The notes below the pieces were generated by a model. That model was not told the DNA's origin, made no database searches, and saw only the letters and a program-made list of their open reading frames with translations. Below are positions 54,139 through 63,715 of a stretch of DNA of 64,000 nt, piece after piece. Numbering within the stretch: position 1 is the stretch's first letter; each line of letters starts with the position of its first letter. The stretch is from an uncultured Halomonas sp. (lineage in GTDB: Bacteria > Pseudomonadota > Gammaproteobacteria > Pseudomonadales > Halomonadaceae): contig NZ_CANLTC010000005.1 in NCBI RefSeq assembly GCF_947493865.1, positions 1 through 64,000 of the forward strand, written 5' to 3'. A program made the position numbers and the translations under genes.

Positions 54139-54528
54139 ATGAGTAACAAAGCCATCATTCAGACCCAAAAGGCGCCCGCTGCCATCGGTCCCTACTCCCA
54201 GGCCATAAAGGCGGGGAATACGGTCTATCTCTCCGGCCAGATTCCTCTCGATCCCCAAACCATGGAACTGGTCTCAGGTGATATCGAGGATCAGGTGCGT
54301 CAGGTCTTCACCAATCTCAGCGCTGTCTGCGAGGAAGCCGGCGGCTCCTTGCAGGATATCGTCAAGCTCAATCTGTACCTGGTGGACCTGGACAACTTCG
54401 TCGTGGTCAATCAGATCATGGAAGAGTTCTTCACCGCGCCCCACCCGGCTCGGGCAGCGGTGGGCGTCAAGGCGCTGCCCAAGAGAAGCCAATTCGAAGC
54501 AGAGGCCGTCATGGTGATCGGCGATTGA
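54139..54528 (+). CDS. ridA: RidA-family enamine/imine deaminase
   Basis: A 129-aa protein that hydrolyses reactive 2-aminoacrylate-type intermediates. AIGPYSQAIKAGNTVYLSGQIPLDP and HPARAAVGVKALP (with the catalytic Arg) are the family signatures. GAGGAG precedes the start. It lies 76 bp after spoT, as in E. coli-like gene orders. Confidence 0.95.
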   Translation: MSNKAIIQTQKAPAAIGPYSQAIKAGNTVYLSGQIPLDPQTMELVSGDIEDQVRQVFTNLSAVCEEAGGSLQDIVKLNLYLVDLDNFVVVNQIMEEFFTAPHPARAAVGVKALPKRSQFEAEAVMVIGD

Positions 54529-54571
54529 GCCGAGCAGTTGAAATGAGCGGTTCGGGTGAATGCTCGGAATG

Positions 54572-54598
54572 GCGCCGCCGCCCGATTGGCGGCGGCGC
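54572..54598. terminator. GC-rich stem-loop between convergent ridA and SDR genes
   Basis: GCGCCGCCGCC-CGATT-GGCGGCGGCGC is a perfect 11-bp stem. On the plus strand a TTTTT run follows only after 12 bases, so it is either an imperfect terminator or a blocker of read-through between the two convergent genes. Confidence 0.6.
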
Positions 54599-54602
54599 GG
54601 TA

Positions 54603-55478
54603 TCAGACTTTTTGTAGACGCCCCTGATCAGGGCTGGCAAGCACCTGGGCGTAGCCTTCGCGAAAGGTCGGATAGCGGAATTCATAACCGGTCTCGCGTA
54701 GCCGAGAATTGTCGCAGCGCTTGCTCGAACGTCGGCGTAGCGGCGATTGAATGATCTCGTGGGTCTCGACCTCGAGCTGCTTGGCCAGCCAGGCCATTAC
54801 CTCGTGCAAGGGCACCGGCTCGCAGTCACTGGCCAGGTAGAGATCGTCGAGAGGCTCGTCGTTCAGGGTCTTGGCGATCAGATGAGACAATACGCCGGCG
54901 CAGTCGTCCCGGTGGATGCGATTGGAATACATGGGGGGCGTGGCGGCGGCGATACGCCCTTCCCGCACCTGCTGAATGAGCCGGTCGCGCCCAGGGCCGT
55001 AGATGCCGGAGAAACGCACCACGGTACCGGGTAAACTGTGATCGATGAGGGTCCGTTCGGCTTCGCGCATCAGTTGCCCCGCGAAACCAGTGGGCTGAGT
55101 CGAGGCGTTCTCATCGACGGTTTCGCCATCCTGCTGGGCATAAACGCTGGTCGAGGATACGAAGAACACCCGGGTCGGTTTGTGCGATCGCTGCTCGAAT
55201 TCGGCCAATACCGCTTTCAAGCCATCCCGATAGGCGGCTTGATAGGCCTGTTCGTCGAAGCGATCGGCGCTCACCACATAGACGACGATATCCGCTTCCG
55301 GCAGCGTCTTGAGCGCTTCCGGGTCGTTGAGATCGATGGCCAGGGGCTCGATGCCGCTCGAGGCCAGTTGCTCGGGGTTGCGACGCGCACCGATCACGCG
55401 ATGGCCCGCCTCGATCAGTTGGGTTCCAAGCGTCTTGCCAATATCGCCACAGCCGAGAATCAAACACGTATTCTTCAC
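54603..55478 (-). CDS. SDR-family NAD(P)-binding protein (YeeZ-like)
   Basis: A 291-aa extended short-chain dehydrogenase-like protein. A Rossmann motif (CLILGCGDIGKTLG) is followed by VVYVVSAD, FVSSTSVYAQQDG, VRFSGIYGPGRD and NRIHRDDCAGVL. The classical YxxxK pair is not obvious, as in YeeZ/YbjT-type proteins of unknown substrate. It diverges from oxyR with 68 bp between the starts. Confidence 0.85.
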   Translation of the reverse strand: MKNTCLILGCGDIGKTLGTQLIEAGHRVIGARRNPEQLASSGIEPLAIDLNDPEALKTLPEADIVVYVVSADRFDEQAYQAAYRDGLKAVLAEFEQRSHKPTRVFFVSSTSVYAQQDGETVDENASTQPTGFAGQLMREAERTLIDHSLPGTVVRFSGIYGPGRDRLIQQVREGRIAAATPPMYSNRIHRDDCAGVLSHLIAKTLNDEPLDDLYLASDCEPVPLHEVMAWLAKQLEVETHEIIQSPLRRRSSKRCDNSRLRETGYEFRYPTFREGYAQVLASPDQGRLQKV

Positions 55479-55546
55479 CTTTACCTAGCTCCTTGGTAAA
55501 ACGAATATATCCATCGAATCGACAGGAAGCCCTTGCGGGCCCAATC

Positions 55547-56473
55547 ATGACTCTAACAGAACTCCGCTACATCGTGACACTGGCTCAGGAACGGCATTTC
55601 GGGCGTGCCGCGGAGCGTTGCTTCGTCTCCCAGCCAACCCTGTCCGTGGCCGTGAAGAAGCTCGAGGATGAGCTAGAAGTGGCGCTCTTCGAGCGCTCCA
55701 AGGCCACCGTTCAGGTGACGCCCCTGGGGGCGAAGGTCGTCGAGCAGGCCCAGCGGGTGCTCGAACAGGCCAGCATCATTCGTGAATTGGCCAGCGAGGG
55801 CAAGGATCAGTTGAGCAGCCCGCTGCGTATCGGCGCCATCTACACCATCGGGCCCTATCTGTTTCCGCACCTGATTCCTCGGCTGGCGCGCATGGCGCCG
55901 GACATGCCGCTGTATATCGAGGAAAACTTCACCGCCAACCTGCGCCATAAGCTGCGCAGTGGCGAACTCGATGCGATCATCGTCGCCCTGCCCTTCACCG
56001 AGGTGGATGTGGTCACCCGGCCCCTCTACGAAGAACCCTTCGAGGTATTGATCCCGAGCGATCACCCCTGGACACGCAAGACCAGCATCGACAAGGAAGA
56101 CCTGCTCAAGGAACGCTTGCTGCTGCTCGGCGAAGGGCACTGTTTCCGCGATCAGATCCTCGAGGCCTGTCCGGCGATCAGCGCTCAACTGAACAGCCCT
56201 TCCAATACGCTGACTGCGGAAGGCGGCTCCCTGGAAACCATTCGCCACATGGTCGCTTCCAAGCTGGGCATCACGGTGTTGCCGCAATCCGCCATCGGCA
56301 CCGGGCACTACGAGACCGGCATGCTGGAAAGCCGCCCCTTCACTCCGGAGGCGCCCAGCCGCACCGTCGCAGTCGCCTGGCGCGCCAGCTTTCCACGACT
56401 CAAGGCCATCGATGCGCTGATCGATGCCGTCGAGCACTCTTACCAGAAACAGCCGGATAGCGTGCCGGCATGA
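55547..56473 (+). CDS. oxyR: hydrogen peroxide sensor OxyR
   Basis: A 308-aa LysR-type regulator. The helix-turn-helix HFGRAAERCFVSQPTLSVAVKKLEDEL is followed by the sensor domain. The redox cysteines fall exactly at E. coli positions, Cys199 (GEGHCFRDQ) and Cys208 (LEACPA), so peroxide sensing by disulfide formation is expected. The ATG at 55547 matches the family start; an in-frame ATG at 55493 adds an unrelated tail. Its stop overlaps the recG start (ATGA). Confidence 0.96.
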   Translation: MTLTELRYIVTLAQERHFGRAAERCFVSQPTLSVAVKKLEDELEVALFERSKATVQVTPLGAKVVEQAQRVLEQASIIRELASEGKDQLSSPLRIGAIYTIGPYLFPHLIPRLARMAPDMPLYIEENFTANLRHKLRSGELDAIIVALPFTEVDVVTRPLYEEPFEVLIPSDHPWTRKTSIDKEDLLKERLLLLGEGHCFRDQILEACPAISAQLNSPSNTLTAEGGSLETIRHMVASKLGITVLPQSAIGTGHYETGMLESRPFTPEAPSRTVAVAWRASFPRLKAIDALIDAVEHSYQKQPDSVPA

Positions 56474-58569
56474 ATCGGTACATGGGCCGGTCCGAGCTGG
56501 AGCAGGCGGTCACCACCCTGACAGGGGTCGGTGACGCCATGGCCGCCAAGCTGGGGCGCCTGCGCATCGAGCGGGTCACCGACCTGTTGTTTCACCTGCC
56601 GCTGCGCTATCAGGACCGCACGCGTATCACGCCGATCGCCACCCTACGGGCCGGTCAGGAAGCGGTGGTGGATGGCGAAGTCTGCGCTGCGGAGGTGGTC
56701 AAGGGGCGGCGGCGCAGTCTGCTGGTGCGGCTCAAGGATGGTTCCGGCATTCTCAGCCTGCGTTTCTTTCACTTCTCCCCGGCCCAGCAACAGCAGTTCG
56801 CCCGAGGAACGCACGTTCGCTGCTTCGGCGAGGCCCGGGCCGGCGCCACCGGGCTCGAGATCTATCATCCGGAATACTGGCTACTGCGCCAGGAGGACGC
56901 GCCGGTCGAGGAGCATCTGACGCCGATCTATCCCACCACGGAAGGTTTGAACCAGGCGCGACTGCGCGGTCTGATCGCTCAAGCGCTCAAAGCGTTAGAG
57001 GAAGCACCGCACATGTTGCCGGATGGCATTCCCGAACCGCTGCGCGAACGTTTCCGGCTGCCTGAATTACAGGAATGTCTGCGCTACCTGCACGAGCCGC
57101 CACCGGATGCGGATCTCGAGCGCCTGGCGGCAGGCGTTCATCCCACTCAGCGACGCCTGGCGCTGGAGGAGCTGCTTGCCCATCAGCTCAGCCTGCGGCA
57201 GGTGCGCCTGCGCATCCAGACCGACGGCGCCCCGACATTACCATCCGGGCGTGGCCTGCAGGCGCGTTTTCTCACCCAGCTACCCTTTGCCCTGACCGGC
57301 GCTCAGCGTCGCGTGCTCGATGAGATCGCCCGAGACCTGGAAACCGCCATTCCCATGCTGCGCCTGGTGCAGGGTGACGTCGGCTCCGGCAAGACCGTGG
57401 TCGCCGCCATGGCGGCCCTGCAGGCCATCGCCGGCGACTGCCAGGCGGCAATGATGGCACCCACGGAGATTCTCGCCGAACAGCACTTTCGCAATTTTCG
57501 CGACTGGCTGACCCCGCTGGGCATCGAGGTGGGCTGGCTGGCCGGCAAGCTCAAGGGCAAGGCCCGGCTCGATACCAAGGCCGCCATCGCCGATGGTCGC
57601 GTACAGATGGCGGTGGGCACCCATGCCCTGTTTCAAGATGACGTGCATTTCAAGCGCCTGGGCCTGGCCATCGTCGACGAACAGCATCGCTTCGGGGTGC
57701 ATCAACGCCTGGCACTGCGCCAGAAGGGCGAGGCCGGCGGGCTGACTCCGCATCAATTGATCATGACCGCCACGCCGATCCCCCGCACCCTGGCCATGAG
57801 CGCCTATGCGGATCTCGATTTATCCGTGATCGACGAACTCCCTCCGGGACGCACCCCGGTGCAGACCGTCGCCGTGCCGGATGAGCGCCGCCCGGAAGTA
57901 GTCGCGCGTATTCGCCGCGCCTGCGCCGAGGGACGCCAGGCCTACTGGGTCTGTACCTTGATCGAGGAGTCGGAAGCGCTACAGTGCCAGGCCGCCGAGG
58001 CGACCCGGGACGCTCTGACCGAGGCTTTACCGGAACTGGCTGTCGGCCTGGTTCACGGGCGCATGAAGGCCGCCGAGAAAGCCGAGGTGATGGATGCCTT
58101 CAAGAGCGGTGAACTGGATCTGCTGGTAGCCACCACGGTGATCGAGGTGGGCGTCGATGTGCCCAACGCCAGCCTGATGATCATCGAGAACCCCGAGCGT
58201 CTGGGTCTTTCCCAGTTGCACCAGTTGCGCGGTCGCGTCGGGCGTGGCGGCACCGAGAGCTTCTGCGTGCTGCTCTATCATCCACCGCTGTCGGCGCATT
58301 CCCGGGAACGCCTGGGGGTGATGCGCGAGACCACCGATGGCTTTCGTATCGCCGAGAAGGATCTTGAACTGCGCGGCCCGGGCGAAGTGCTCGGTACTCG
58401 CCAGACAGGACTGGCCCAGATGAAGATCGCCGACCTGGAGCGGGACAAGGACCTGCTGGAACGGGTCAGTCCTCTTGCAAAAGCGTTACTGGAAGAAGCT
58501 CCGGACGCCAGCGACACATTGATTCGGCGCTGGCTGGGTGAGGAAGCAGGACGCTATGGGCAGGTTTGA
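56470..58569 (+). CDS. recG: ATP-dependent DNA helicase RecG
   Basis: A 699-aa branch-migrating helicase for stalled forks and R-loops. The wedge/OB domain (LRYQDRTRITPIATLRAGQ...SLLVRLKDGSGILSLRFFHF) precedes Walker A GDVGSGKTVVAAMAAL, DEQHRFGVHQR, TATPIPRTLAMS, and TEVIEVGVDVPNASLMII-like and LHQLRGRVGRG motifs. It is translationally coupled to oxyR, an arrangement shared with Pseudomonas. Confidence 0.96.
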   Translation: MNRYMGRSELEQAVTTLTGVGDAMAAKLGRLRIERVTDLLFHLPLRYQDRTRITPIATLRAGQEAVVDGEVCAAEVVKGRRRSLLVRLKDGSGILSLRFFHFSPAQQQQFARGTHVRCFGEARAGATGLEIYHPEYWLLRQEDAPVEEHLTPIYPTTEGLNQARLRGLIAQALKALEEAPHMLPDGIPEPLRERFRLPELQECLRYLHEPPPDADLERLAAGVHPTQRRLALEELLAHQLSLRQVRLRIQTDGAPTLPSGRGLQARFLTQLPFALTGAQRRVLDEIARDLETAIPMLRLVQGDVGSGKTVVAAMAALQAIAGDCQAAMMAPTEILAEQHFRNFRDWLTPLGIEVGWLAGKLKGKARLDTKAAIADGRVQMAVGTHALFQDDVHFKRLGLAIVDEQHRFGVHQRLALRQKGEAGGLTPHQLIMTATPIPRTLAMSAYADLDLSVIDELPPGRTPVQTVAVPDERRPEVVARIRRACAEGRQAYWVCTLIEESEALQCQAAEATRDALTEALPELAVGLVHGRMKAAEKAEVMDAFKSGELDLLVATTVIEVGVDVPNASLMIIENPERLGLSQLHQLRGRVGRGGTESFCVLLYHPPLSAHSRERLGVMRETTDGFRIAEKDLELRGPGEVLGTRQTGLAQMKIADLERDKDLLERVSPLAKALLEEAPDASDTLIRRWLGEEAGRYGQV

Positions 58570-58577
58570 CGGCCCAT

Positions 58578-60776
58578 TCAGGATGACCGTGCCGCCGTAT
58601 GACTCGCGCCCCTTGGGGTTATCAACCTGCCCGCCGCCTCTCCTAACGGCACCAGTTGGCGACTGATCAGGGCCAGCTGTGTCTGCAATAACCGTCGCTC
58701 GTCACTGGGCTCTTCGCTGGCTTGGGCCTCGAGCCTTGCCGCCCGACTCTCGGCGGCATCGAAGGAGGGTACCGGTGCGCGCTGCCGCAGTCGCGCCGCA
58801 ATCTCTTCGATATCCGCGACGATGGACTCTCCTGTGGTACGTAACTCGGCATCCTTGGCGAGCGTCAGAGTATCCCCACGATGGGCGCCCAACGCAGACA
58901 GGTAGCTGAGCAGCGTGTAGGCGTTGCCCAGAAAGCGAAAGCCCATCGCCGCATCCTCGCGAAACTGGTCGGGTTCGAGCCGCACGTTGGCCAGCAGCGT
59001 CGAGAGGGCAGCATCGGCGTTATGGGCATTGCGTCGTGCCAATCGATAGTCAAGGTCGTTCTGCTTACCGCCAATGTACTGTTGGAGGATCGCACGCAGG
59101 TAACGGCTGCTGGCTTCGAGCGTCTCCGCGCCCTGGCGATGCAGACGCCGCTTCTGCCAATCCGGCAGAATCAGCATCACCGCAAGGCTTGCGATCGATC
59201 CGCCGAGCAAGGTATCGAATAGCCTCGGCCATATCAGCCCGAAGCCATCCCCCACCTGGTTGAAGCAGCATAGCACCAGCAAGGTGATCGCCGCCGTCGC
59301 GATCACGTAATGTCGGCCACGGGTGGCAAAGAAGAGCACGCCCGCGGCTACCGCGATCGACAGCTGGATCAGTTGATTTGGAAACAGCGAGATCATGGCC
59401 CAGCCAGCGACCAAACCGACCACCGTGCCGGTGATGCGTTGCCATAGAAAGCGCTGTGTCGCGCCGAAATTGGGCCGGCAAACGAAGATGCTGGTCAGCA
59501 GGATCCAGTACCCCTGGGTAGGATGCACGAGATGCAATACACCGTAACCCACCACCAGCGCGGTCGTCAGACGCAGGGCGTGGCGGAAGATCGCCGACGA
59601 TGGGGTCAGATGTCGCTGCAGGCGATCGCGTACGTCGCGCCACCCTTGCGGTGAACGATCATAGAGACTGGCGTCTTCGTACTGAGTCACGCCATCGGGG
59701 CTCTGGGCGCTGGCCAGCTGGTGTCCCAGGGCGGTCAAGTTGTCGGCCAGGGCGTCCAGCGAGCGCAGCAAGCCGCGCCATTCCGGGCGCTGCTGAGCAT
59801 GCAGATCAGAGAGGGACGCCTTGAGGTCATGTAGCGCCTGCTCGCTTTGACCATGCTCAAACGCTCGGTTCAGCAGCAACCCACGGGCCAGGGTACGGCA
59901 GGCATTGCCTTGCTGCTCGAGCAGTCGCTGGCAACGGAACAACACATCGTGATGGTAAAAGGTTTCTACCAGCGCCTCGTAGGGATAATGCGAGGAGCTT
60001 GCCCGTTCGTGGATATCCTGGGCGATGAAATACAGGTGCAGGTACCGATTGAGCTTGCGTGGCGTGCGCTGATCTTCCAGCCGATGGAAGATCATCTCCT
60101 TGGCCTGGTTAAGGGCGTTGACGACCTTGCCGTTCTGCTCCGCCAGCGCGAGGCGCCGCGCCTCGATATCGAGCCCCTGCAACGGCTCGAAGAGTGTCGC
60201 CTTGAGTCGTAGATAGGCTTCCAGCTCACGGAACAGCACAGCCATGCTCAACTTGAGCGGCTGACGCGAAAACAGCACGCACCAGATCACCGAAATGACG
60301 CCGTACCATGCCGCGCCGGATACCAGCAGCAGCGGCTCCCACCAGAACACATGCGCTGAGGAGTCCTCGCTGCTCTCGAGGGTGATCATGGTGTAGATCG
60401 CCAGAATCAGTGTGGCATAGGCGATGGTGCCGTAACGTTGCCCCACCGCGCCGAGCATGCTCATGCCAAAAGTGGAAACCGCCAGCCCCACGACGAATGC
60501 CCAGGGATGGCCGAACAGCAGTTCCACGGACAACGAGGCGATGCTGAAACAGGCCAGTGTCACGCCCAGCGATACCAGTCGACCTCGCCAGTTATCGTCG
60601 GTCTCGGCCAGGGCGCTGGCGATGATACCGAGAAACAGGGGAATCAGCATGCTGACATCGCCGACGAACCAGTTCACCAGCAAGGCACCGGACAGCGCGA
60701 TGAATACACGGAGGCTGTAGGCGAAGACCTCCTGTGTCCAGAGGCGCCTCAGCGGTTGGTCGAACAAGGGTGGCAT
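58578..60776 (-). CDS. YccS/FUSC-family inner-membrane protein
   Basis: A 732-aa protein of the YccS/YhfK type: an N-terminal block of about six transmembrane helices, a cytoplasmic helical region (about residues 190-400), a second membrane block carrying the FUSC motif (GYWILLTSIFVCRPNFGATQRFLWQRITGTVVG), and a helical tail. Transport of aromatic or other small molecules is suspected for the family but not proven. The ATG at 60776 was preferred over a TTG at 60821 because it matches the family start. Confidence 0.9.
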   Translation of the reverse strand: MPPLFDQPLRRLWTQEVFAYSLRVFIALSGALLVNWFVGDVSMLIPLFLGIIASALAETDDNWRGRLVSLGVTLACFSIASLSVELLFGHPWAFVVGLAVSTFGMSMLGAVGQRYGTIAYATLILAIYTMITLESSEDSSAHVFWWEPLLLVSGAAWYGVISVIWCVLFSRQPLKLSMAVLFRELEAYLRLKATLFEPLQGLDIEARRLALAEQNGKVVNALNQAKEMIFHRLEDQRTPRKLNRYLHLYFIAQDIHERASSSHYPYEALVETFYHHDVLFRCQRLLEQQGNACRTLARGLLLNRAFEHGQSEQALHDLKASLSDLHAQQRPEWRGLLRSLDALADNLTALGHQLASAQSPDGVTQYEDASLYDRSPQGWRDVRDRLQRHLTPSSAIFRHALRLTTALVVGYGVLHLVHPTQGYWILLTSIFVCRPNFGATQRFLWQRITGTVVGLVAGWAMISLFPNQLIQLSIAVAAGVLFFATRGRHYVIATAAITLLVLCCFNQVGDGFGLIWPRLFDTLLGGSIASLAVMLILPDWQKRRLHRQGAETLEASSRYLRAILQQYIGGKQNDLDYRLARRNAHNADAALSTLLANVRLEPDQFREDAAMGFRFLGNAYTLLSYLSALGAHRGDTLTLAKDAELRTTGESIVADIEEIAARLRQRAPVPSFDAAESRAARLEAQASEEPSDERRLLQTQLALISRQLVPLGEAAGRLITPRGASHTAARSS

Positions 60777-60895
60777 GGGCAGAAAGAGGGAAACCTCTGG
60801 TCGCTGAAGAATTGGCAGCAAATGTAATACTACCAGCCTACGACCTTAGTCTAAAACTTGAGTTCAGGTAAAAGGGAATAACGGAATAGGTGCGA

Positions 60896-61255
60896 TCAAC
60901 GCAAATAGCGTAATAGCTTCTGTAGCTTCGTCAGATCCTTCGAATCGCCGACCAGACGTACACGGCCTTCCATCATGCCGTCGAGAAAGGCGCGCTGGGT
61001 AGGCTTCTTTAGAATGGCAACCGCCGTATCGGCATCACGAAAACGTAGCTCGAGATCGAGATCCACCGGCAGGCCGGAAGCGCTTTCGATGGCATCCGGT
61101 GTCATGCGGTAATGACGAGCGATGCGCAGATCCTCGGTGGCAATACCCCAATCCAGACGCTTCATGTCATTGAGTGTCTCGCGAAAGCGTTGATTGCCGC
61201 GCCGGGCGCGTTTCAACATCAACCCCAGTAGCCACAACATCAGTTTTAATTTCAT
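60896..61255 (-). CDS. small SCP2-like lipid-carrier-type protein
   Basis: A 119-aa protein. A short hydrophobic N-terminal helix (KLKLMLWLLGLMLKRARRG) is followed by an SCP2-like pattern: RDADTAVAILKKPTQRAFLDGMMEGRVRLVGD resembles the LTFRDA...F.G.I.V.G region of sterol-carrier-like domains in Pseudomonas relatives. Function unknown. The start at 61255 has a weak GAG; 61267 is an alternative. Confidence 0.65.
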   Translation of the reverse strand: MKLKLMLWLLGLMLKRARRGNQRFRETLNDMKRLDWGIATEDLRIARHYRMTPDAIESASGLPVDLDLELRFRDADTAVAILKKPTQRAFLDGMMEGRVRLVGDSKDLTKLQKLLRYLR

Positions 61256-61366
61256 GGCATTACTCATTAGTGGCATAGATAAAATTGCCGGCTTCAGAAT
61301 AGCCGGCACGTTAGATCATTGCACATAATGGTGCTGGTTTCGCACCCTCATGAAGATGGGTCTCGC

Positions 61367-61642
61367 CTACTTTGAAACCGCATCCTTGAGAGATTTCCCG
61401 GCCTTGAAGGCAACGGTCTTGCTGGCGGGAATCTGTAGTGCCGCCCCGGTTTGAGGGTTCTTGCCGGTGCGAGCGGCGCGTTCACGCACCACGAAGGAAC
61501 CAAAACCGATCAACGAGACGTCCTGGCCTTGAGCAACGGTGCCGGTAATCTCATCGAGGATGACGTTGAGGACTTGGCTGGCCTTGTCCTTGGAAAGATC
61601 GGCACGCTCGGCGATTGCCGCGGCGAGTTCTGGCTTACGCAT
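61367..61642 (-). CDS. HU-family DNA-binding protein
   Basis: A 91-aa HU-type nucleoid protein (MRKPELAAAIAERADLSKDKASQVLNVIL...IGFGSFVVRERAARTGKNPQTGAALQIPASKTVAFKAGKSLKDAV). The GFGSF core and the RxxRxGxNPQTG arm are intact. The ATG at 61642 has GGAG upstream. The Pseudomonas gene order HU-rubredoxin reductase-(rubredoxins)-ubiC-ubiA is recalled here without the rubredoxins. Confidence 0.95.
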   Translation of the reverse strand: MRKPELAAAIAERADLSKDKASQVLNVILDEITGTVAQGQDVSLIGFGSFVVRERAARTGKNPQTGAALQIPASKTVAFKAGKSLKDAVSK

Positions 61643-61761
61643 GTAGCACTCCTGATTTCGATCATGACAGGATGGCAACATTGACCATCCATTGTTGTGC
61701 AAATAATTATAAAACTACTTCTTCGCCGTATTATTAACACCAGCGAAATATTACTACGCGC

Positions 61762-62922
61762 CTAGACTAGCAAGCCTGGTGCGGTTCGCGCTAGCTCGAC
61801 TTTCCTCCGCACGCTTCGCCCTGTCAACGCAAAGCCAATCAACTGTCCTTCCTCATCTTCGGCCAGTGCCGTCAGGTCGTTGCCTTCGCCTTCTATACGC
61901 CAGCGCCCCGGTGTCTTTTTTGGAGGCAGCGCTACCACCGGGCAGGCCGGTGTCTTGACCAGTATCGGCCAGGCGCCATAGCTGACTGGGGTGGGCGCTC
62001 CTGCCAGGGTAGCCGCCAAGGCCTTGGCACTGGCCTGGAGGGGCTGAACGTACATGGCGTTGAGCCCGGCCACGCAGGCGCCATCGCCCAATGCATAGAT
62101 ATCAGGCACCGAGGTGCGCAAGTAGCGATCGGTATGAACGCCCTCGGCGCTGACCTCGAGCCCCGCTTGGCGCGCCAGTTCAATGCGTGGCACCAAGCCG
62201 GTGGCGATCAGCACCAGATCGGCCTCCAGGGAGTATCCATCATCGAGCGTCAACGCTGCACCGGCATCGTCGCCCTGCAATTCTTCGAGCACACGTCCCA
62301 GTTTCATGTCGATGCCAATGTCAATGAACGCCTCCCCCAATACGCGGCCCAAGGGTTCGGGAAGAAGTCGCATCAGTGGGGTGTTTTCCGGCGCGATCAT
62401 GACGACCTCATGGCCGCCGGCGCGCAGGTCATTGGCATATTCACAGCCCACCAGCCCTGCACCCACGATGGCCACGCGTCCAGGACGATCCAGCGCCATC
62501 AAGGCCGCGTGAAAAACGCGGTAGTCATCGAGATCGTTGATGGTGAAGGCGCGCCCACCAAGCGACTCGGGGATGTCGAAGGGTGGCCGGGGGGCGGCAC
62601 CGGTGGCCAGCACCAACTCGCCGTAGGCAAGACGCTCGCTGCCCAGCACCAGCTCGGCGGCCTGGGTATCGATGGCACCCACCCGGGTGTGGGTACGCAC
62701 GACCGCTTGCAGCTCGTCGGCGGCCTGCAGGGCATTACGATTGACTAGCTTCTCGGGCGATATCTTCTTGGCGAAACCGGTGGAGAGCAAGGGTTTGGAG
62801 TAGTCGTCGCCGCTGTCGGCGGTGATTAGCGTGATCGGACGCTCCGAACCCCGGGCACGCAGCTGACGAGCCAGCCCGAGTCCGGCCATGCCGGTGCCGA
62901 GAATGGTCAAGGGTGCGCTCAT
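61762..62922 (-). CDS. rubredoxin-NAD(+) reductase-like FAD oxidoreductase
   Basis: A 386-aa flavoprotein. The FAD motif GTGMAGLGLARQLRARG, the NAD motif VAIVGAGLVGCEYANDL and the second FAD motif PDIYALGDGACVAG are present. The C-terminal rubredoxin-reductase region (PVSYGAWPILVKTPACPVVALPP) supports electron transfer from NADH to rubredoxin rather than to ferredoxin or nitrite reductase. No rubredoxin gene is seen beside it. It diverges from ubiC. Confidence 0.9.
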   Translation of the reverse strand: MSAPLTILGTGMAGLGLARQLRARGSERPITLITADSGDDYSKPLLSTGFAKKISPEKLVNRNALQAADELQAVVRTHTRVGAIDTQAAELVLGSERLAYGELVLATGAAPRPPFDIPESLGGRAFTINDLDDYRVFHAALMALDRPGRVAIVGAGLVGCEYANDLRAGGHEVVMIAPENTPLMRLLPEPLGRVLGEAFIDIGIDMKLGRVLEELQGDDAGAALTLDDGYSLEADLVLIATGLVPRIELARQAGLEVSAEGVHTDRYLRTSVPDIYALGDGACVAGLNAMYVQPLQASAKALAATLAGAPTPVSYGAWPILVKTPACPVVALPPKKTPGRWRIEGEGNDLTALAEDEEGQLIGFALTGRSVRRKVELARTAPGLLV

Positions 62923-63028
62923 GGAACTCCTGCCAGGCGATTCATGATAGAAACCTCATGGTACACTACGGCCCCCTGTTTTGGCCCGGAGCCCGCGTGA
63001 GCGCCGAACTTCGATCCTGCCGCCCCGT

Positions 63029-63169
63029 AGAACCTGTTTACGATCTAGCGAGTTAGTGTCAGACAAGGCAAATTCGGACGAAAAAACGGAGTTTACTGCT
63101 GTAAATGAGTATTTTGAGATCGGATTTAACGACGTATGACCGACACGCAGCAGATCATAAACAGGTTCT
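63029..63169. mobile_element. 141-bp MITE-like element in front of ubiC
   Basis: AGAACCTGTTTACGATCT (63029-63046) and AGATCATAAACAGGTTCT (63152-63169) are 18-bp terminal inverted repeats with one mismatch. The interior has no conserved gene but contains ATG 63105 in frame with ubiC. TA sits at both edges. Size, repeats and location fit a miniature inverted-repeat element mobilised by an IS5-type transposase. Confidence 0.8.
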
Positions 63170-63170
63170 T

Positions 63171-63683
63171 ATGTCCTGGAGACCCGCTGCTGCCTGGCGG
63201 CCGGCCATGAGCAGCGACTGGTGGCACTGGGTCGCGTCCACGGATTCGCTGACCCGGCGTTTGACCGAGGCGGCGAACGGCGAGTTCAATGTCCGCTTGC
63301 TCGTTCAGCGCCTGGACCGGCCACGCCGCGACGAGGCCCTGGCGTTGACTATCCCTTTTACTCAGTGGGTCTGGCGCCGGGAAGTGGCCTTGTGCGCCGG
63401 TAAACAGCCTTGGGTCGTGGCCCGCTCCGTCGCGCCGTTGAGTGCACTGCAGGGGCAGCGCTTGAAGCAATTAGGTGAACGCTCCCTGGGCAGTTGGCTG
63501 TTCCGCCAGCCGGATCTCGAACGGGGCCCGATCGAGATAACCCGACAGCCGGCGCCCTTTCACCCTGCCGAGCCCGGCCCCTGGGGGCGACGCTCACTGT
63601 TTCGCCATGGCCGCTTCCGGGTATTGGTGCAGGAGTTCTTTCTTGCGCGCATGGCGGATGATCTGAAACTGCCCAGGCGCTAG
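63171..63683 (+). CDS. ubiC: chorismate lyase
   Basis: A 170-aa protein (from ATG 63171) that releases pyruvate from chorismate to give 4-hydroxybenzoate, the first step of ubiquinone synthesis. [37 protein letters not shown] and [19 protein letters not shown] fit the family. The start directly abuts the MITE, whose terminal CAGG sits 5-6 bases before the ATG and may act as ribosome-binding site. An in-frame ATG inside the MITE (63105) would add 22 residues, and an internal ATG at 63207 is also possible. It is followed by ubiA after 32 bp. Confidence 0.9.
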   Translation: MSWRPAAAWRPAMSSDWWHWVASTDSLTRRLTEAANGEFNVRLLVQRLDRPRRDEALALTIPFTQWVWRREVALCAGKQPWVVARSVAPLSALQGQRLKQLGERSLGSWLFRQPDLERGPIEITRQPAPFHPAEPGPWGRRSLFRHGRFRVLVQEFFLARMADDLKLPRR

Positions 63684-63715
63684 ACTGGGCCCGCGATCCT
63701 TTCTCGGAGACTCTC

